DNA of 64,000 nucleotides from Mycobacterium simiae (GTDB lineage Bacteria; Actinomycetota; Actinomycetes; Mycobacteriales; Mycobacteriaceae), in contig NZ_AP022568.1 of the NCBI RefSeq assembly GCF_010727605.1, positions 310,001 through 374,000 of the forward strand, written 5' to 3'. Position 1 is the stretch's first letter, and each line of letters opens with the position of its first letter. Below, piece by piece: positions 51,374 to 60,129 of this stretch. The position numbers and the translations under genes are program-made. The notes under the pieces are model-generated. The model was given only the letters and a program-made list of their open reading frames with translations, ran no database searches and was not told where the DNA came from.

Positions 51374-51849
51374 GAAAAGTACGCATCGAACGAGTCGATG
51401 TCCGTGAGATGCGCTGTGACCTCGGAGATCTTGTCGCCGCGGATGGTCAGCACATTGACCACGTCCTGGTCGAGCCGCTTGCCGTTGTGCTCGCCGGTGT
51501 CGTGCAGCGTGACGGCGACGGTGTCGCGGCCAAAGGCGAATCCCTGCGGAGAGATATGCAGTTCGTACTGGGCGAAAGTGTCCGCGAGCCGGGTAATGTC
51601 GCCGATCCCGGTCGCCCGGCCGGACACCACGCTGGAACCCGGAATGGTCCAGGCGATGTCGTCAGTGGCGTGTTCGGCGATGCCTGCGTGGTCGTCGTGC
51701 ACGATGGCGCTGGCGAACGCACCAACGATCGCCCGCTGCTGCTGGGTGGTCGGCTCGTCCGGAGCCGCGGACGAGGCGCCGCCGGGCCCAAGGCACACCA
51801 GCACCGTAGCGATCGCCGCACCCATCAAGGTCTCGTGTAGCGTCCGCAA
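51370..51849 (-). CDS. Secreted or anchored SnoaL/NTF2-like protein
   Basis: 159 aa. A hydrophobic N-terminal segment (LMGAAIATVLVCLGPGGASSAA, beginning a few residues in) looks like a signal peptide or anchor; the rest is an NTF2-like cone fold: QQRAIVGAFASAIVHDDHAGIAEHATDDIAWTIPG and KRLDQDVVNVLTIRGDKISEVTAHL. TTG at 51849 has GAGAGGAG seven bases upstream; the ATG at 51825 has none, so TTG is preferred. Fourteen bases after the TetR gene, hence probably its co-transcribed partner. Confidence 0.65.
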   Translation of the reverse strand: MRTLHETLMGAAIATVLVCLGPGGASSAAPDEPTTQQQRAIVGAFASAIVHDDHAGIAEHATDDIAWTIPGSSVVSGRATGIGDITRLADTFAQYELHISPQGFAFGRDTVAVTLHDTGEHNGKRLDQDVVNVLTIRGDKISEVTAHLTDIDSFDAYFS

Positions 51850-51862
51850 GGCCCGGCTCCTC

Positions 51863-52462
51863 TCAATTCCGTTGCTTGCCAGCAGACTTGCCCGGAGAAA
51901 TGAGCCGGTCGATGGTCTCCCGCGTGTCATCGAGCACGCTGGCACGCGGACCCGTGTCGGGCATGGCGCGCGCGATCGACACCGCCCCCACCAGTAGAGC
52001 GACGATGCTCCACGCCCGGCGTTCCCGATCGGCGCCGTCGAGCAGCTCAGCCACCCGCTGCGCCAGCTCGGCGATCTTACGTTCGTAGGTCTGCCGGGTG
52101 GCCGTTCCCGACCGCGCCACGTCGGCGCTCAACGTCGGCATCACGCATCCGTCGGCGGGGTGATCGATGTGGTAGACGCTGAGGTATTCCGCGACAAAGC
52201 TGTTCAGCTTTTCTCGGCGCTCGGACTTGCTGCCCTGCTGCGCGTCGGACAGGAACGGCTCACCGAGCGAGGCGTCGATGATCGCCTGCAGCATCGCCTC
52301 TTTGTTGGCGAAATTCGAGTAGAACGCCCCGGAGGTGACATCGGCCGCGGCCGCCAGGCCGTCGACCCCGATCCCGTGGAAACCGGAAACCTTCATCGAC
52401 TGCGTGCCCGCGCGCAACAGCGCGGCGCGTGCTCTGGCTTTATGGTCCGGCGGATACCTCAT
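51863..52462 (-). CDS. TetR-family transcriptional regulator
   Basis: 199 aa. HTH GVDGLAAAADVTSGAFYSNFANKEAMLQAII at about residues 31-62, followed by a C-terminal domain of the type with FVAEYLSVYHIDHPADGCVMPTLSADVARSG. That Cys-containing signature resembles regulators of aldehyde or electrophile response (AcrR/NemR-like), though no ligand can be assigned. A GCATAA/TTATGC dyad lies 16-38 bases upstream of its start. Confidence 0.85.
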   Translation of the reverse strand: MRYPPDHKARARAALLRAGTQSMKVSGFHGIGVDGLAAAADVTSGAFYSNFANKEAMLQAIIDASLGEPFLSDAQQGSKSERREKLNSFVAEYLSVYHIDHPADGCVMPTLSADVARSGTATRQTYERKIAELAQRVAELLDGADRERRAWSIVALLVGAVSIARAMPDTGPRASVLDDTRETIDRLISPGKSAGKQRN

Positions 52463-52477
52463 GATGAGAACTTTATA

Positions 52478-52500
52478 GCATAACTATCGGTATCTTATGC
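52478..52500. promoter_or_regulatory. Candidate operator upstream of the TetR gene
   Basis: GCATAA, eleven bases, TTATGC: perfect 6-bp arms in an AT-rich stretch between the LysR stop and the TetR start. Placement suits TetR autoregulation. Confidence 0.45.
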
Positions 52501-53391
52501 GGGCGAGGCCGGGTCGATGGTCTGCCCGGCACACGCCACGGCCGCGGCGATGAACTCGTCGCGGGCCGCGTCGGCAATCGCGCCGTCCCACGCCAGCACC
52601 ACCTGACTGGGAGCGAGATCGTCGGCCGGCACCACCCGCAGGTCCGGGCGCCGATAGGCCATGGCCGTCGACCGGGGCAGCACCGCGAAGCCGGCGCGCG
52701 CGGCGACCAGCTCGAGCTTCTGCTCCACGCCGGTAACCGAGGACTGCACCGCCTCGCGACGCCGTTGCGGGCTGGCCAGCGCATACCACTCAGGCACGGA
52801 TGCCGGGTTCTGCAGCAGCCGCCGCGAGGCCAGGTCCGCCAAGGACACCGACGGCCGTTTGGCCAGCGGGTCATCGGCGGGTAGCACCACATCTCGGGGT
52901 TCCTCCAGCAGCGGCGTGGTCGCCAACTCGGCGAGATCGAACGGCGAGCGAGCGTAGACCAGCTGCACGTCGCCGCGGCGGACCACCTCGGCCTGTTCGG
53001 CCCAGGTCACCGGCACAATCACGACACGCCGCCCCGGGCCGGCTGCTTCGAATGCCCGCGCGGCGGCCGTCGCGAACAAGCCCGGCAGCACCCCGACGGT
53101 GACCACCACGTCGGGGCCGTCGGCTCGGGAGAGCCGGTGCCGCAGCGCCTGCGCCTCGGTGAGCAGGAATCGGCCGTCTTCGAGCAGCCGCGACCCGGCG
53201 GCAGTCAAGGTGGTGCCGCGGCTGTCCCGGTGCAGCAACGTGACGCCGAGTTCGTGCTCGAGCGCACGAATCTGGCGCGACAGCACCGGCTGGGCGATAT
53301 GCAGGCGGGCCGCAGCGCGGCCGAAGTTGAGTTCCTCCGCAACGGCGACGAAATAGCGCAGCTTGCGCATGTCCAAATCCGCGGGGGCCAT
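52495..53391 (-). CDS. LysR-family transcriptional regulator
   Basis: 298 aa. N-terminal HTH LDMRKLRYFVAVAEELNFGRAAARLHIAQPVLSRQIRALE in outline (residues 5-45) and effector domain from about residue 90 (VVVTVGVLPGLFATAA). Divergent from the SDR gene at 53463 with a 71-nt intergenic region, the usual LysR arrangement, so it probably controls that gene. Distinct from the LysR at 13761. Confidence 0.88.
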   Translation of the reverse strand: MAPADLDMRKLRYFVAVAEELNFGRAAARLHIAQPVLSRQIRALEHELGVTLLHRDSRGTTLTAAGSRLLEDGRFLLTEAQALRHRLSRADGPDVVVTVGVLPGLFATAAARAFEAAGPGRRVVIVPVTWAEQAEVVRRGDVQLVYARSPFDLAELATTPLLEEPRDVVLPADDPLAKRPSVSLADLASRRLLQNPASVPEWYALASPQRRREAVQSSVTGVEQKLELVAARAGFAVLPRSTAMAYRRPDLRVVPADDLAPSQVVLAWDGAIADAARDEFIAAAVACAGQTIDPASPA

Positions 53392-53462
53392 ACCGAAAGG
53401 GTATCGCTGCGGAGCGAAAAGGGTGTTGGACGGGTCGAGTCGGCCGTAGCAACCCTGGAGGC

Positions 53463-54179
53463 ATGAGTGTGCACTTCCAGCGCGTCCTGATCATTGGCGG
53501 AACCTCGGGCATCGGCCTGGCGGTGGCCGCCGCCGTTGCCGAACGCGGCGCGACACCCATCGTCGCTTCGCGCCGCGCGTCCAGCGTCGAGCGGGCCCTG
53601 GGCTCGCTACCTTCCGTCGCGGTCGGTGCCACGGTCGACCTCGCCGACCCGAACTCCATCGAAACGCTGGCCGAGCAGGTGGGCGACGTCGACCATTTGG
53701 TCTACACCGCGGGCGAACCGCTGCAGATGGTTCCGCTGGCCGAGCTGTCACCGGAGCTGATCACCGGCTTCTACCAAACTCGCTTCGTCGGCGCCTGCAG
53801 CGCCGCCCGGGTGTTCGGGCCGCGCCTGCCGGTGGGCGGCTCGATCACCCTGACCAGTGGATCGGCCAGCGAGCAGCCCGAATTCGGTGTGCTGCCGGTG
53901 AGCCTGTGCGGCGCGATGAACGCGCTGACCACCGCGCTGGCGGTCGAGCTGGCCCCGGTGCGGGTGAACGCCGTCGCGCCCGGCATGGTGCGCTCCCCGT
54001 TGTGGGACACCATGGCCGAGGCCGACCGGGACATGATGTTCTCCGAAGCGGCACAACGTATCCCACTCGGACGGATCGGCACGGTCGAGGAGGTGGCGCG
54101 GGCCTACCTCTACTGCATCGAACAGCCTTATGCCACCGGCGCGGTGATCAAGGTCGACGGCGGCAGCGTGCTCCGCTAG
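53463..54179 (+). CDS. Short-chain dehydrogenase/reductase lacking the YxxxK motif
   Basis: 238 aa SDR fold. Cofactor loop GGTSGIGLAVAAAVAERG, a Ser in ITLTSGSASEQP and the late NAVAPGMVRSPLWDTM are intact. Where the catalytic Tyr and Lys should lie (normally YxxxKAA), the sequence reads SLCGAMNAL, so neither is present. It may be a non-classical SDR or a binding protein. GGAGG is one base from the ATG, too close; it stands seven bases before a GTG two codons later, so the true start may be 53469. Converges with the flavoprotein gene, overlapping 4 nt. Confidence 0.82.
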   Translation: MSVHFQRVLIIGGTSGIGLAVAAAVAERGATPIVASRRASSVERALGSLPSVAVGATVDLADPNSIETLAEQVGDVDHLVYTAGEPLQMVPLAELSPELITGFYQTRFVGACSAARVFGPRLPVGGSITLTSGSASEQPEFGVLPVSLCGAMNALTTALAVELAPVRVNAVAPGMVRSPLWDTMAEADRDMMFSEAAQRIPLGRIGTVEEVARAYLYCIEQPYATGAVIKVDGGSVLR

Positions 54180-56881
54180 CCACCGGCAGCGGCCGAGTCC
54201 AGCGCCCGCCGCGCATAGGCGCGCACATCGGCGTCGCTGTCCTTGAGCGCCCGGCCCAGCGCGTCACGGGCGGCGGCATTACCGGCCCAGCGGGTCAGGC
54301 TCAGTACCGCCGCCTTCCGCACGTCGAGGTGGGCGTCGGACAACGCCTCGGCCAGCAGGGGCACCGCGCTTTCGGTCGCGGCCGCGGCCAGCGCGCGTGC
54401 GGCGCCCTCGCGTATCTGCCACGCCGGTGCTCGCAGCGAACGTTCGACGGCAACCAAATCGTCTTGGCTGCAACCTAATTCGGCCAGAGCCGTCAACGCC
54501 GCGGCCCGCACCAGCGGGTCTGGGTCGCCGATCAGTGCGCGAACGGCCGCGCCACCGGCGCGCAGCGTGGCCAGGCCGGCGGCAGCCGCGATCCGCACCT
54601 CCCTGCTCTCGTCGCGGGCGGCCCGCTCGACGCCCACCACGTCGTCGACCGACACCAAGGCGCGCACCGCCTCGCTACGCACCCGGTGGTCCGGGTCGTC
54701 CAGCGCGCGACGGTAGTGGCCGGCCGCACCGACGCGGCGGGCGGCCAGCAGATACACCGCGGCCGCGCGGACGACCGTATCGGGCGACGCCAGATACGGT
54801 TCCGCGCCGGCCGGTTCGGGCAACACCTCGACCAACTCGCGGATGCCCGCGGCGCTGGTGCGCCGCACCCCCGCGTCGGCGTCGTCGAGCGCGGCGAACA
54901 GGGCCGGCGCGTAGCCGTCCGGGATGTGTTCGGTCAGGGTGGCCACGGCGGTGCGGCGCACCCCGGGATCGGTGTCGGCCAGGTACGGCCGCAGATCGGC
55001 GATCGTGGGCTCCTCGAGGGCGAGCACCTCGGCGATCCGCGGTGACGGCGGCTCGGACGCGGTGGCGGCGGCAGTGATCCGCGTCGCGGCGGTGGCCGGC
55101 GCTTTGCCGCCCACCAGCGGCGGCTGCTGCACCGGGTGCACCGCCTGGTCCGCCGGCGGCAGGCCGTCCAGCTCCGGCACCGACACCAGGTAGGGCGCGA
55201 CGGGACGCTTGAGGAACACCATGTCGCCGTCGGGTGCCTTGCGCAGGTTGAGGTGATAACCCCAGTCGCTGTCATCGCGGACCGGCAGGTCGGCGCGCTC
55301 GTGGTAGAGGCCCCAGCGCGATTCGGTGCGGGTGAGCGAGGACCGCGCGGCCATCTCCGCGCAGTCGCGGATGAATGACACCTCGACGGCCCGCATCAAC
55401 TCGTGCGGGGTACGCGCCCCCAGCTCGGCGATTTCGGCTTGCATCCGGTCGAACGTGCGCACCGCGATGGACAGTTTGGCGGCCGTCTTGGGCGGCGCCA
55501 CATAGTCGTTGACGAAGCGGCGGAGCTTGTATTCGACCTGCGGCTGCGGCGGGCCGTCCGGATGCCGCAGCGGGCGATAGATCAGCTCGTGCGCCTCGCG
55601 CAGCTGATCCTGCGGGAGCTGTTGCGGCGCGGCCACTTCGGTGCGCAATGAGGCGGCGTGGGTGCCGGCGAGGTCGCCGAATACGAACGCGCCGATCATG
55701 TAGTTGTGCGGGACGCAGGCCAGGTCTCCGGCCGCATACAGCCCCGGGACCGTGGTTCGGGCGTGCTCGTCGACCCAGACCCCGGATGCCGAATGGCCGC
55801 TGCACAAACCGATCTCGGAGATGTGCATCTCGATGTCGTGGGTGCGGTAGTCGTGTCCCCGGTTGGCGTGAAAGGTGCCGCGGGTGGGACGTTCGGTGGT
55901 GTGCAGAATGTTCTCCAGCGCGGTGAGCGTCTCATCGGGCAAGTGCGAGACCTTCAGATAGATCGGACCGCGCGCGGAATCGATCTCCCGTTTCACCTCC
56001 GAAATCATCTGCCCGGACCAGTAGTCGGAATCGACGAAGCGCTCACCGGCCGCGTTGACCTGGTAACCGCCGAACGGGTTGGCCACATAGGCGCACGCCG
56101 GCCCGTTGTAGTCCTTAATCAGCGGATTGATCTGGAAGCATTCGATGCCGGACAGCTCGGCACCGGCGTGGTAGGCCATCGCGTACCCGTCGCCGGCGTT
56201 GGTCGGGTTCTCGTAGGTGCCGTACAGGTAGCCCGACGCCGGCAACCCGAGCCGGCCACACGCGCCGGTCGCCAGAATCACCGTCTTGGCGCCGACGGCG
56301 ACGAATTCGCCGGTCCGCGTGTTCAACGCGGCGGCACCCACCGCCCGGCCGGCATCGTCGGGGTCTGTCAGCACCCGCACCGGCATCAGGCGGTTCTCGA
56401 TGCGGATCTTCTCCCGCATCGACCGTTGCCGCAGCACCCGATAGAGCGCCTTCTTGACGTCCTTGCCCTCCGGCATCGGCAACACGTAGGAGCCGGAGCG
56501 ATGCACCCGGCGGACCGCGTACTCGCCGTGCTCGTCCTTTTCGAACTTGACGCCGTAGCGTTCCAGCCGTTGCACCATCGCGAAGCCGCGGGTGGCCGTC
56601 TGGTAGATGGTGCGCTGGTTGACGATTCCGTCGTTGGCGCGGGTGATCTCCGCGACGTAATCCTCGGGCTCGGCCTTGCCCGGGATGACGGCGTTGTTGA
56701 CGCCGTCCATGCCCATCGCCAGCGCGCCGGAGTGGCGCACGTGCGCCTTCTCCAGCAGCAGGACCTGCGCGCCCGCCTCGGCCGCCGACAGCGCCGCCAT
56801 GGTCCCGGCGGTGCCGCCGCCGATGACCAGCACGTCGCAGTCCAGCCGCTCCGGCGTTGCCGGGTCGGGAATCTGCATCAC
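54176..56881 (-). CDS. APS-reductase/fumarate-reductase-like flavoprotein with nine C-terminal HEAT repeats
   Basis: 901 aa. Residues 1-600 form the FAD flavoprotein of the fumarate/succinate/adenylylsulfate reductase superfamily: VLVIGGGTAGTMAALSAAEAG, LEKAHVRHSGALAMGMDGVN, NPTNAGDGYAMAYHAGAELSG and GLYAAGDLACVPHN; the helical C-domain of the family follows. From about 620 to the end there are nine tandem HEAT-type repeats of some 30 residues, each with a (D/S)xxVRxxAxxxL pattern. These repeats are not part of known APS or fumarate reductases and suggest a docking surface. Last gene of the GntR-ferredoxin-ABC operon; the GTG/ATG start overlaps the ATPase stop. Substrate unknown; probably the compound imported by the transporter. 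Confidence 0.85.
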   Translation of the reverse strand: MMQIPDPATPERLDCDVLVIGGGTAGTMAALSAAEAGAQVLLLEKAHVRHSGALAMGMDGVNNAVIPGKAEPEDYVAEITRANDGIVNQRTIYQTATRGFAMVQRLERYGVKFEKDEHGEYAVRRVHRSGSYVLPMPEGKDVKKALYRVLRQRSMREKIRIENRLMPVRVLTDPDDAGRAVGAAALNTRTGEFVAVGAKTVILATGACGRLGLPASGYLYGTYENPTNAGDGYAMAYHAGAELSGIECFQINPLIKDYNGPACAYVANPFGGYQVNAAGERFVDSDYWSGQMISEVKREIDSARGPIYLKVSHLPDETLTALENILHTTERPTRGTFHANRGHDYRTHDIEMHISEIGLCSGHSASGVWVDEHARTTVPGLYAAGDLACVPHNYMIGAFVFGDLAGTHAASLRTEVAAPQQLPQDQLREAHELIYRPLRHPDGPPQPQVEYKLRRFVNDYVAPPKTAAKLSIAVRTFDRMQAEIAELGARTPHELMRAVEVSFIRDCAEMAARSSLTRTESRWGLYHERADLPVRDDSDWGYHLNLRKAPDGDMVFLKRPVAPYLVSVPELDGLPPADQAVHPVQQPPLVGGKAPATAATRITAAATASEPPSPRIAEVLALEEPTIADLRPYLADTDPGVRRTAVATLTEHIPDGYAPALFAALDDADAGVRRTSAAGIRELVEVLPEPAGAEPYLASPDTVVRAAAVYLLAARRVGAAGHYRRALDDPDHRVRSEAVRALVSVDDVVGVERAARDESREVRIAAAAGLATLRAGGAAVRALIGDPDPLVRAAALTALAELGCSQDDLVAVERSLRAPAWQIREGAARALAAAATESAVPLLAEALSDAHLDVRKAAVLSLTRWAGNAAARDALGRALKDSDADVRAYARRALDSAAAGG

Positions 56882-57648
56882 GCCGCCACCGCCGAATGGT
56901 CCAGTGCCGCAATGACTTCGGCACGAAGAGTGCCGCGCTGCCGATCGGCGCGCGGGTCCGGCACCTCGACTAGGGCGCGCAGCGGTTGACCGGCCCTGCC
57001 GAGCACGACTATCCGGTCACCCAGCAGCAGCGCCTCGTCGACATCGTGGGTGACGAAGACGATCGTGGTCGGGTGCGCGCTCCAGGTCTCGATCAGCAAC
57101 CGCTGCATCGCCGTGCGGGTCTGGGTGTCCAGCGCGCCGAACGGCTCGTCCATCAGCACCGCACGCGGCGCGCCGGCCAACCCGCGGGCCAGCTGCACCC
57201 GTTGGCGCATGCCGCCGGACAGACTCTTGGGCAGGTAGTCGCCGAAGCCGGTGAGGCCGAGTTCGGCGATCCAGCGGTCGGCCTCCGCACGTCGGCCGGC
57301 ACGCGGGACACCGCGCAACCGCAGCGCCAGCTCGATGTTGGAGCGCACGGTGCGCCACGGCAGCAGCGCGTTGTCCTGGAACACCATGCCGCGATCACCC
57401 GAGGTGCTCCTCACCTCAGCGCCGTCGGCGACGATGCACCCGGCATCCGGGCGCAGCAGCCCGGCCAAGGCGCGCAGCACCGTCGACTTGCCGCAACCCG
57501 ACGGCCCGGTGAGCACCAGGATCTCGCCGGGACGCACGGTCAGGCTCAGGTCGTCGATCACCGGTACTCCGGTATAGGACAGGCGAACTCGGTCCAGTTC
57601 GAGGCGCATGGCATTGCTTGCATTGCTTGCATGGCTTGCAGTGGTCAT
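56878..57648 (-). CDS. ABC transporter ATP-binding protein (nitrate/sulfonate/taurine type)
   Basis: 256 aa. Walker [10 protein letters not shown] (residue 48 on), Q-loop [13 protein letters not shown], signature [15 protein letters not shown], Walker [13 protein letters not shown] and H-loop [13 protein letters not shown]. The LLPWRTV and DEPFGALD wording matches SsuB/TauB-type importers. The N-terminus encodes a short Ala-Ser-Asn repeat from a 9-nt tandem DNA repeat; ATG 57609 after the repeat is an alternative start. Start overlaps the permease stop by 4 nt. Confidence 0.92.
   Translation of the reverse strand: MTTASHASNASNAMRLELDRVRLSYTGVPVIDDLSLTVRPGEILVLTGPSGCGKSTVLRALAGLLRPDAGCIVADGAEVRSTSGDRGMVFQDNALLPWRTVRSNIELALRLRGVPRAGRRAEADRWIAELGLTGFGDYLPKSLSGGMRQRVQLARGLAGAPRAVLMDEPFGALDTQTRTAMQRLLIETWSAHPTTIVFVTHDVDEALLLGDRIVVLGRAGQPLRALVEVPDPRADRQRGTLRAEVIAALDHSAVAA
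57611..57640. repeat. Nine-base tandem repeat at the start of the ATPase gene
   Basis: Three copies of GCATTGCTT (the third as GCATGGCTT) plus GCA. In-frame, encoding Ala-Ser-His-Ala-Ser-Asn-Ala-Ser-Asn on the minus strand. A unit length divisible by three lets copy number vary without frameshift. Confidence 0.8.
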
Positions 57649-58517
57649 CGTTGCTCCTCCTGCGCGCGCGGCAGCCAGCTGGTCACCCGACGGCCCAGCA
57701 CTTCGACGGCCGCGGCGGTCGAGAATCCCAGCACGCCGATGGTGATGATGCCGACGAACACCTGCGGATACGCCAGCACGGTGTAGTCCTGCCAGGTGCG
57801 GTAGCCGATGCCGAGCCGGCCGGAGATCATCTCCGCGGAGATCACGCAGATCCACGCCACCCCCATGCCGACCGACAGGCCGCCGAACACCCCGGGCAGG
57901 ATGCCCGGCAGCACCACCTGTGTGAGGACGTCCCACCGATTGCCACCGAGCGTGCGCACCGAGTCTTCCCACAGGGTGGGCAGCGCCCGCACCGCGTGCC
58001 GGGTGCTGACCATGATCGGGAAGTAGCCGGCCAGGAAGGTGATGAACACGATGCCGGCCTCGTCGGTCGGGAACAACAGGATCGCCACCGGAACCATCGC
58101 GATCGCCGGGACGGGCCGGGCCAGCTCGGCCAGCGGACCAAAAGTGTTGGCGAACAAGCGGGATCGACCCAGCAGCACGCCCGTCACGACGCCGATGACG
58201 GCGGCCAGCCCGAACCCGGTGAGGATCCGGATCAACGACTGCGCCAGGTCGAGCCAGTACTCGTAGGTTCCCAGCCGGCGGCCCAGCGCGTGCATGATGT
58301 CGGTGACGGTGGGCAGCGTGTCGAAGCGCAGCAGCAACCGCACCTTGTCGGCGGTGAGCAGCTGCCACAACCCGATCGCCGCGAGGACCGATGCCAGCCG
58401 CAGTAGCCGCCACTGCCACGGCGAGCCGGCCCGCCACGGTGCGCCGGCCACCGGGGCCGCGTCGAGGGCCTGCGCCGACACCGTGGCTGCCGGGTCGCCG
58501 GTGAGATAAGCGGTCAT
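57645..58517 (-). CDS. ABC transporter permease (nitrate/sulfonate/taurine type)
   Basis: 290 aa, about six transmembrane helices after a soluble N-terminal stretch of 35 residues. The cytoplasmic EAA loop is visible in TLGGNRWDVLTQVVLPGILPGVFGGLSVGMGVAW, and family wording appears in RPVPAIAMVPVAILLFPT. Forms the channel with a homodimer of itself and the ATPase encoded downstream. ATG at 58517 overlaps the lipoprotein gene stop by 4 nt. Confidence 0.92.
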   Translation of the reverse strand: MTAYLTGDPAATVSAQALDAAPVAGAPWRAGSPWQWRLLRLASVLAAIGLWQLLTADKVRLLLRFDTLPTVTDIMHALGRRLGTYEYWLDLAQSLIRILTGFGLAAVIGVVTGVLLGRSRLFANTFGPLAELARPVPAIAMVPVAILLFPTDEAGIVFITFLAGYFPIMVSTRHAVRALPTLWEDSVRTLGGNRWDVLTQVVLPGILPGVFGGLSVGMGVAWICVISAEMISGRLGIGYRTWQDYTVLAYPQVFVGIITIGVLGFSTAAAVEVLGRRVTSWLPRAQEEQR

Positions 58518-59902
58518 ACCGAACCTCCAAGGGCTTGCTGGTAATTCACGATGGCGCCGCCGGGATGCGCGGCCAGATAACGATGCGCACCGGCCGGCGT
58601 GCCGAACGGTAGGTAGTTCGGGCCGTCGCGCACCCAGACCGCCTTGTCGGCGAACCATCGGGTGCCCAGCTCGGCGTCGGGAATGTAGGCGGCGCGCACC
58701 TTGCCGCCGCGGGCGGTCGCGTCCCGGATCGCGCGGAGCAGGCTGGTCGGATCGGCCACGGTTTGGGTGGATTTCGTTCCATCCAGCCACAATTCACTGG
58801 CTCGTGCCGGGTCACCGCGCAGCGCCGACGGGTTGGCCGTGGCCGTCCTGACCGTGTCGTAGTTCAGTCCGCGAGCACCGAACACGGCGCGTAGCGGCGC
58901 GTCCTGCACGAAGCCGCTGACGTCGAGTTCGGCGAAGTCGCCGATCGACTTCAGGTAGGGCACATCGTTTTTCAGTGCCTCGATCAGCGACGGCTTGAGG
59001 GTGGTGTCGAACGACGTCCCACCGGGACCGTTGTACAGGTACACCACTTCCGGCGGCAGGCCGCTCGCCTGCGCCACGATGCGGGCCGCCTCCAGCGGCT
59101 TGGAGTTGAGGAAGTCGGTGGCGTCCAGTTGGGCCTGCAGGAAGGCCGCCAGCACTTCGGGGTGCGCGGCGGCGTAGGCGCGTCGCACCACGACGCCGTG
59201 CAAGGTGGGCAGGTTCAGTTCGGCGCCGTCGTACAGCAATTTCGCCTTGCCTTGGAATACCAGCAGCCCCGGCCAGGCGACGAACTGCGAAAGGCCCTGC
59301 ACCTGACCGGATTCCAGGGCTGAAGCGCCGACCTGTGGCTGCTGGTTGAGCACTTCGACACCGCGGATCCCAGCCCGGTCCAGGGCCCGCATCAGGGTGC
59401 CGTGTCCCGCCGAACCGACACTGGCCGAGACCTTGGACCCGGCCAGATCGTTCAACGCGGTGGCCGACGACCCGGGCGTGACCACCACCATGTTCAGCGC
59501 GCCCTTGGGGTTGTAGCCGGTGATCGAGACAATCTCGGTTTTCGCCAGCGGGTTGGCCTGCGTCTTGGAGCCGTTGATCAGCATGGGGTAATCCCCCATC
59601 GAGCCGATGTCGATCTTCTCGGCGAGCATCTGCGCGGTGATCGGGGCACCGGTGTCGTAGTCCTGCCATCGCACCGCGTATTTGGTGCCGGTGCGGGCGG
59701 TGATGTCGGCGAGCCGATGCTCGAGGTAGCCTTGCGCCCGCAGCAACGTCCCGGCGGTCACGGTGTTGATGGTCTTGGACTGATAGCCGATGACGACGTT
59801 GACCACGCCGGAGGTCGCCGACAACGATTCCAGCGAGCAGCCGGACATCAGGGCGACTACGGCCGCGATCGAAATCAACTTCGCGGCAAGGTGTTTCATC
59901 AT
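58514..59902 (-). CDS. ABC importer substrate-binding lipoprotein
   Basis: 462 aa. Signal peptide MMKHLAAKLISIAAVVALM followed by the lipobox MSGC (lipidated Cys 22), so anchored on the outer face of the plasma membrane. The mature part is an NMT1/SsuA-like binding protein: VVNVVIGYQSKTINTVTAGTLL, IDIGSMGDYPMLINGSKTQ, KVSASVGSAGHGTLMRALDRAG. About 130 residues longer than a typical SsuA, due to the C-terminal part. ATG ATG start overlaps the ferredoxin stop by 4 nt. Ligand not deducible; family ligands include sulfonates, nitrate, taurine and thiamine precursors. Confidence 0.9.
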   Translation of the reverse strand: MMKHLAAKLISIAAVVALMSGCSLESLSATSGVVNVVIGYQSKTINTVTAGTLLRAQGYLEHRLADITARTGTKYAVRWQDYDTGAPITAQMLAEKIDIGSMGDYPMLINGSKTQANPLAKTEIVSITGYNPKGALNMVVVTPGSSATALNDLAGSKVSASVGSAGHGTLMRALDRAGIRGVEVLNQQPQVGASALESGQVQGLSQFVAWPGLLVFQGKAKLLYDGAELNLPTLHGVVVRRAYAAAHPEVLAAFLQAQLDATDFLNSKPLEAARIVAQASGLPPEVVYLYNGPGGTSFDTTLKPSLIEALKNDVPYLKSIGDFAELDVSGFVQDAPLRAVFGARGLNYDTVRTATANPSALRGDPARASELWLDGTKSTQTVADPTSLLRAIRDATARGGKVRAAYIPDAELGTRWFADKAVWVRDGPNYLPFGTPAGAHRYLAAHPGGAIVNYQQALGGSV

Positions 59903-60129
59903 CGTAACAGGTACGGCATGTTGACGGTGACGGCGCCGGTCGGGCAGCGCGCCGCGCAGGGGCCGCAGTACCAGCATTCGTCGACGTGCATGTACGCCTT
60001 GCCGGTGTCGGGGTTGATGGCCAGCGCATCCAGCGGACAGATCTCGACGCACAGCGTGCAGCCGTCAATACACAGCGATTCGTCGACGGTAACCGGCACG
60101 TCGACTCGGTTGTTGTTGATCAACGTCAT
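59899..60129 (-). CDS. Small 2[4Fe-4S] ferredoxin, AprB-like
   Basis: 76 aa. Two cluster motifs: CIDGCTLCVEICP and CWYCGPCAARCP, with the CP-type fourth ligands crossed as in bacterial ferredoxins and APS-reductase beta subunits. N-terminal strand VPVTVDESLC. Likely electron partner of the flavoprotein at the operon's far end. ATG has AAGGAG six bases upstream and overlaps the GntR stop by 4 nt. Confidence 0.92.
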   Translation of the reverse strand: MTLINNNRVDVPVTVDESLCIDGCTLCVEICPLDALAINPDTGKAYMHVDECWYCGPCAARCPTGAVTVNMPYLLR

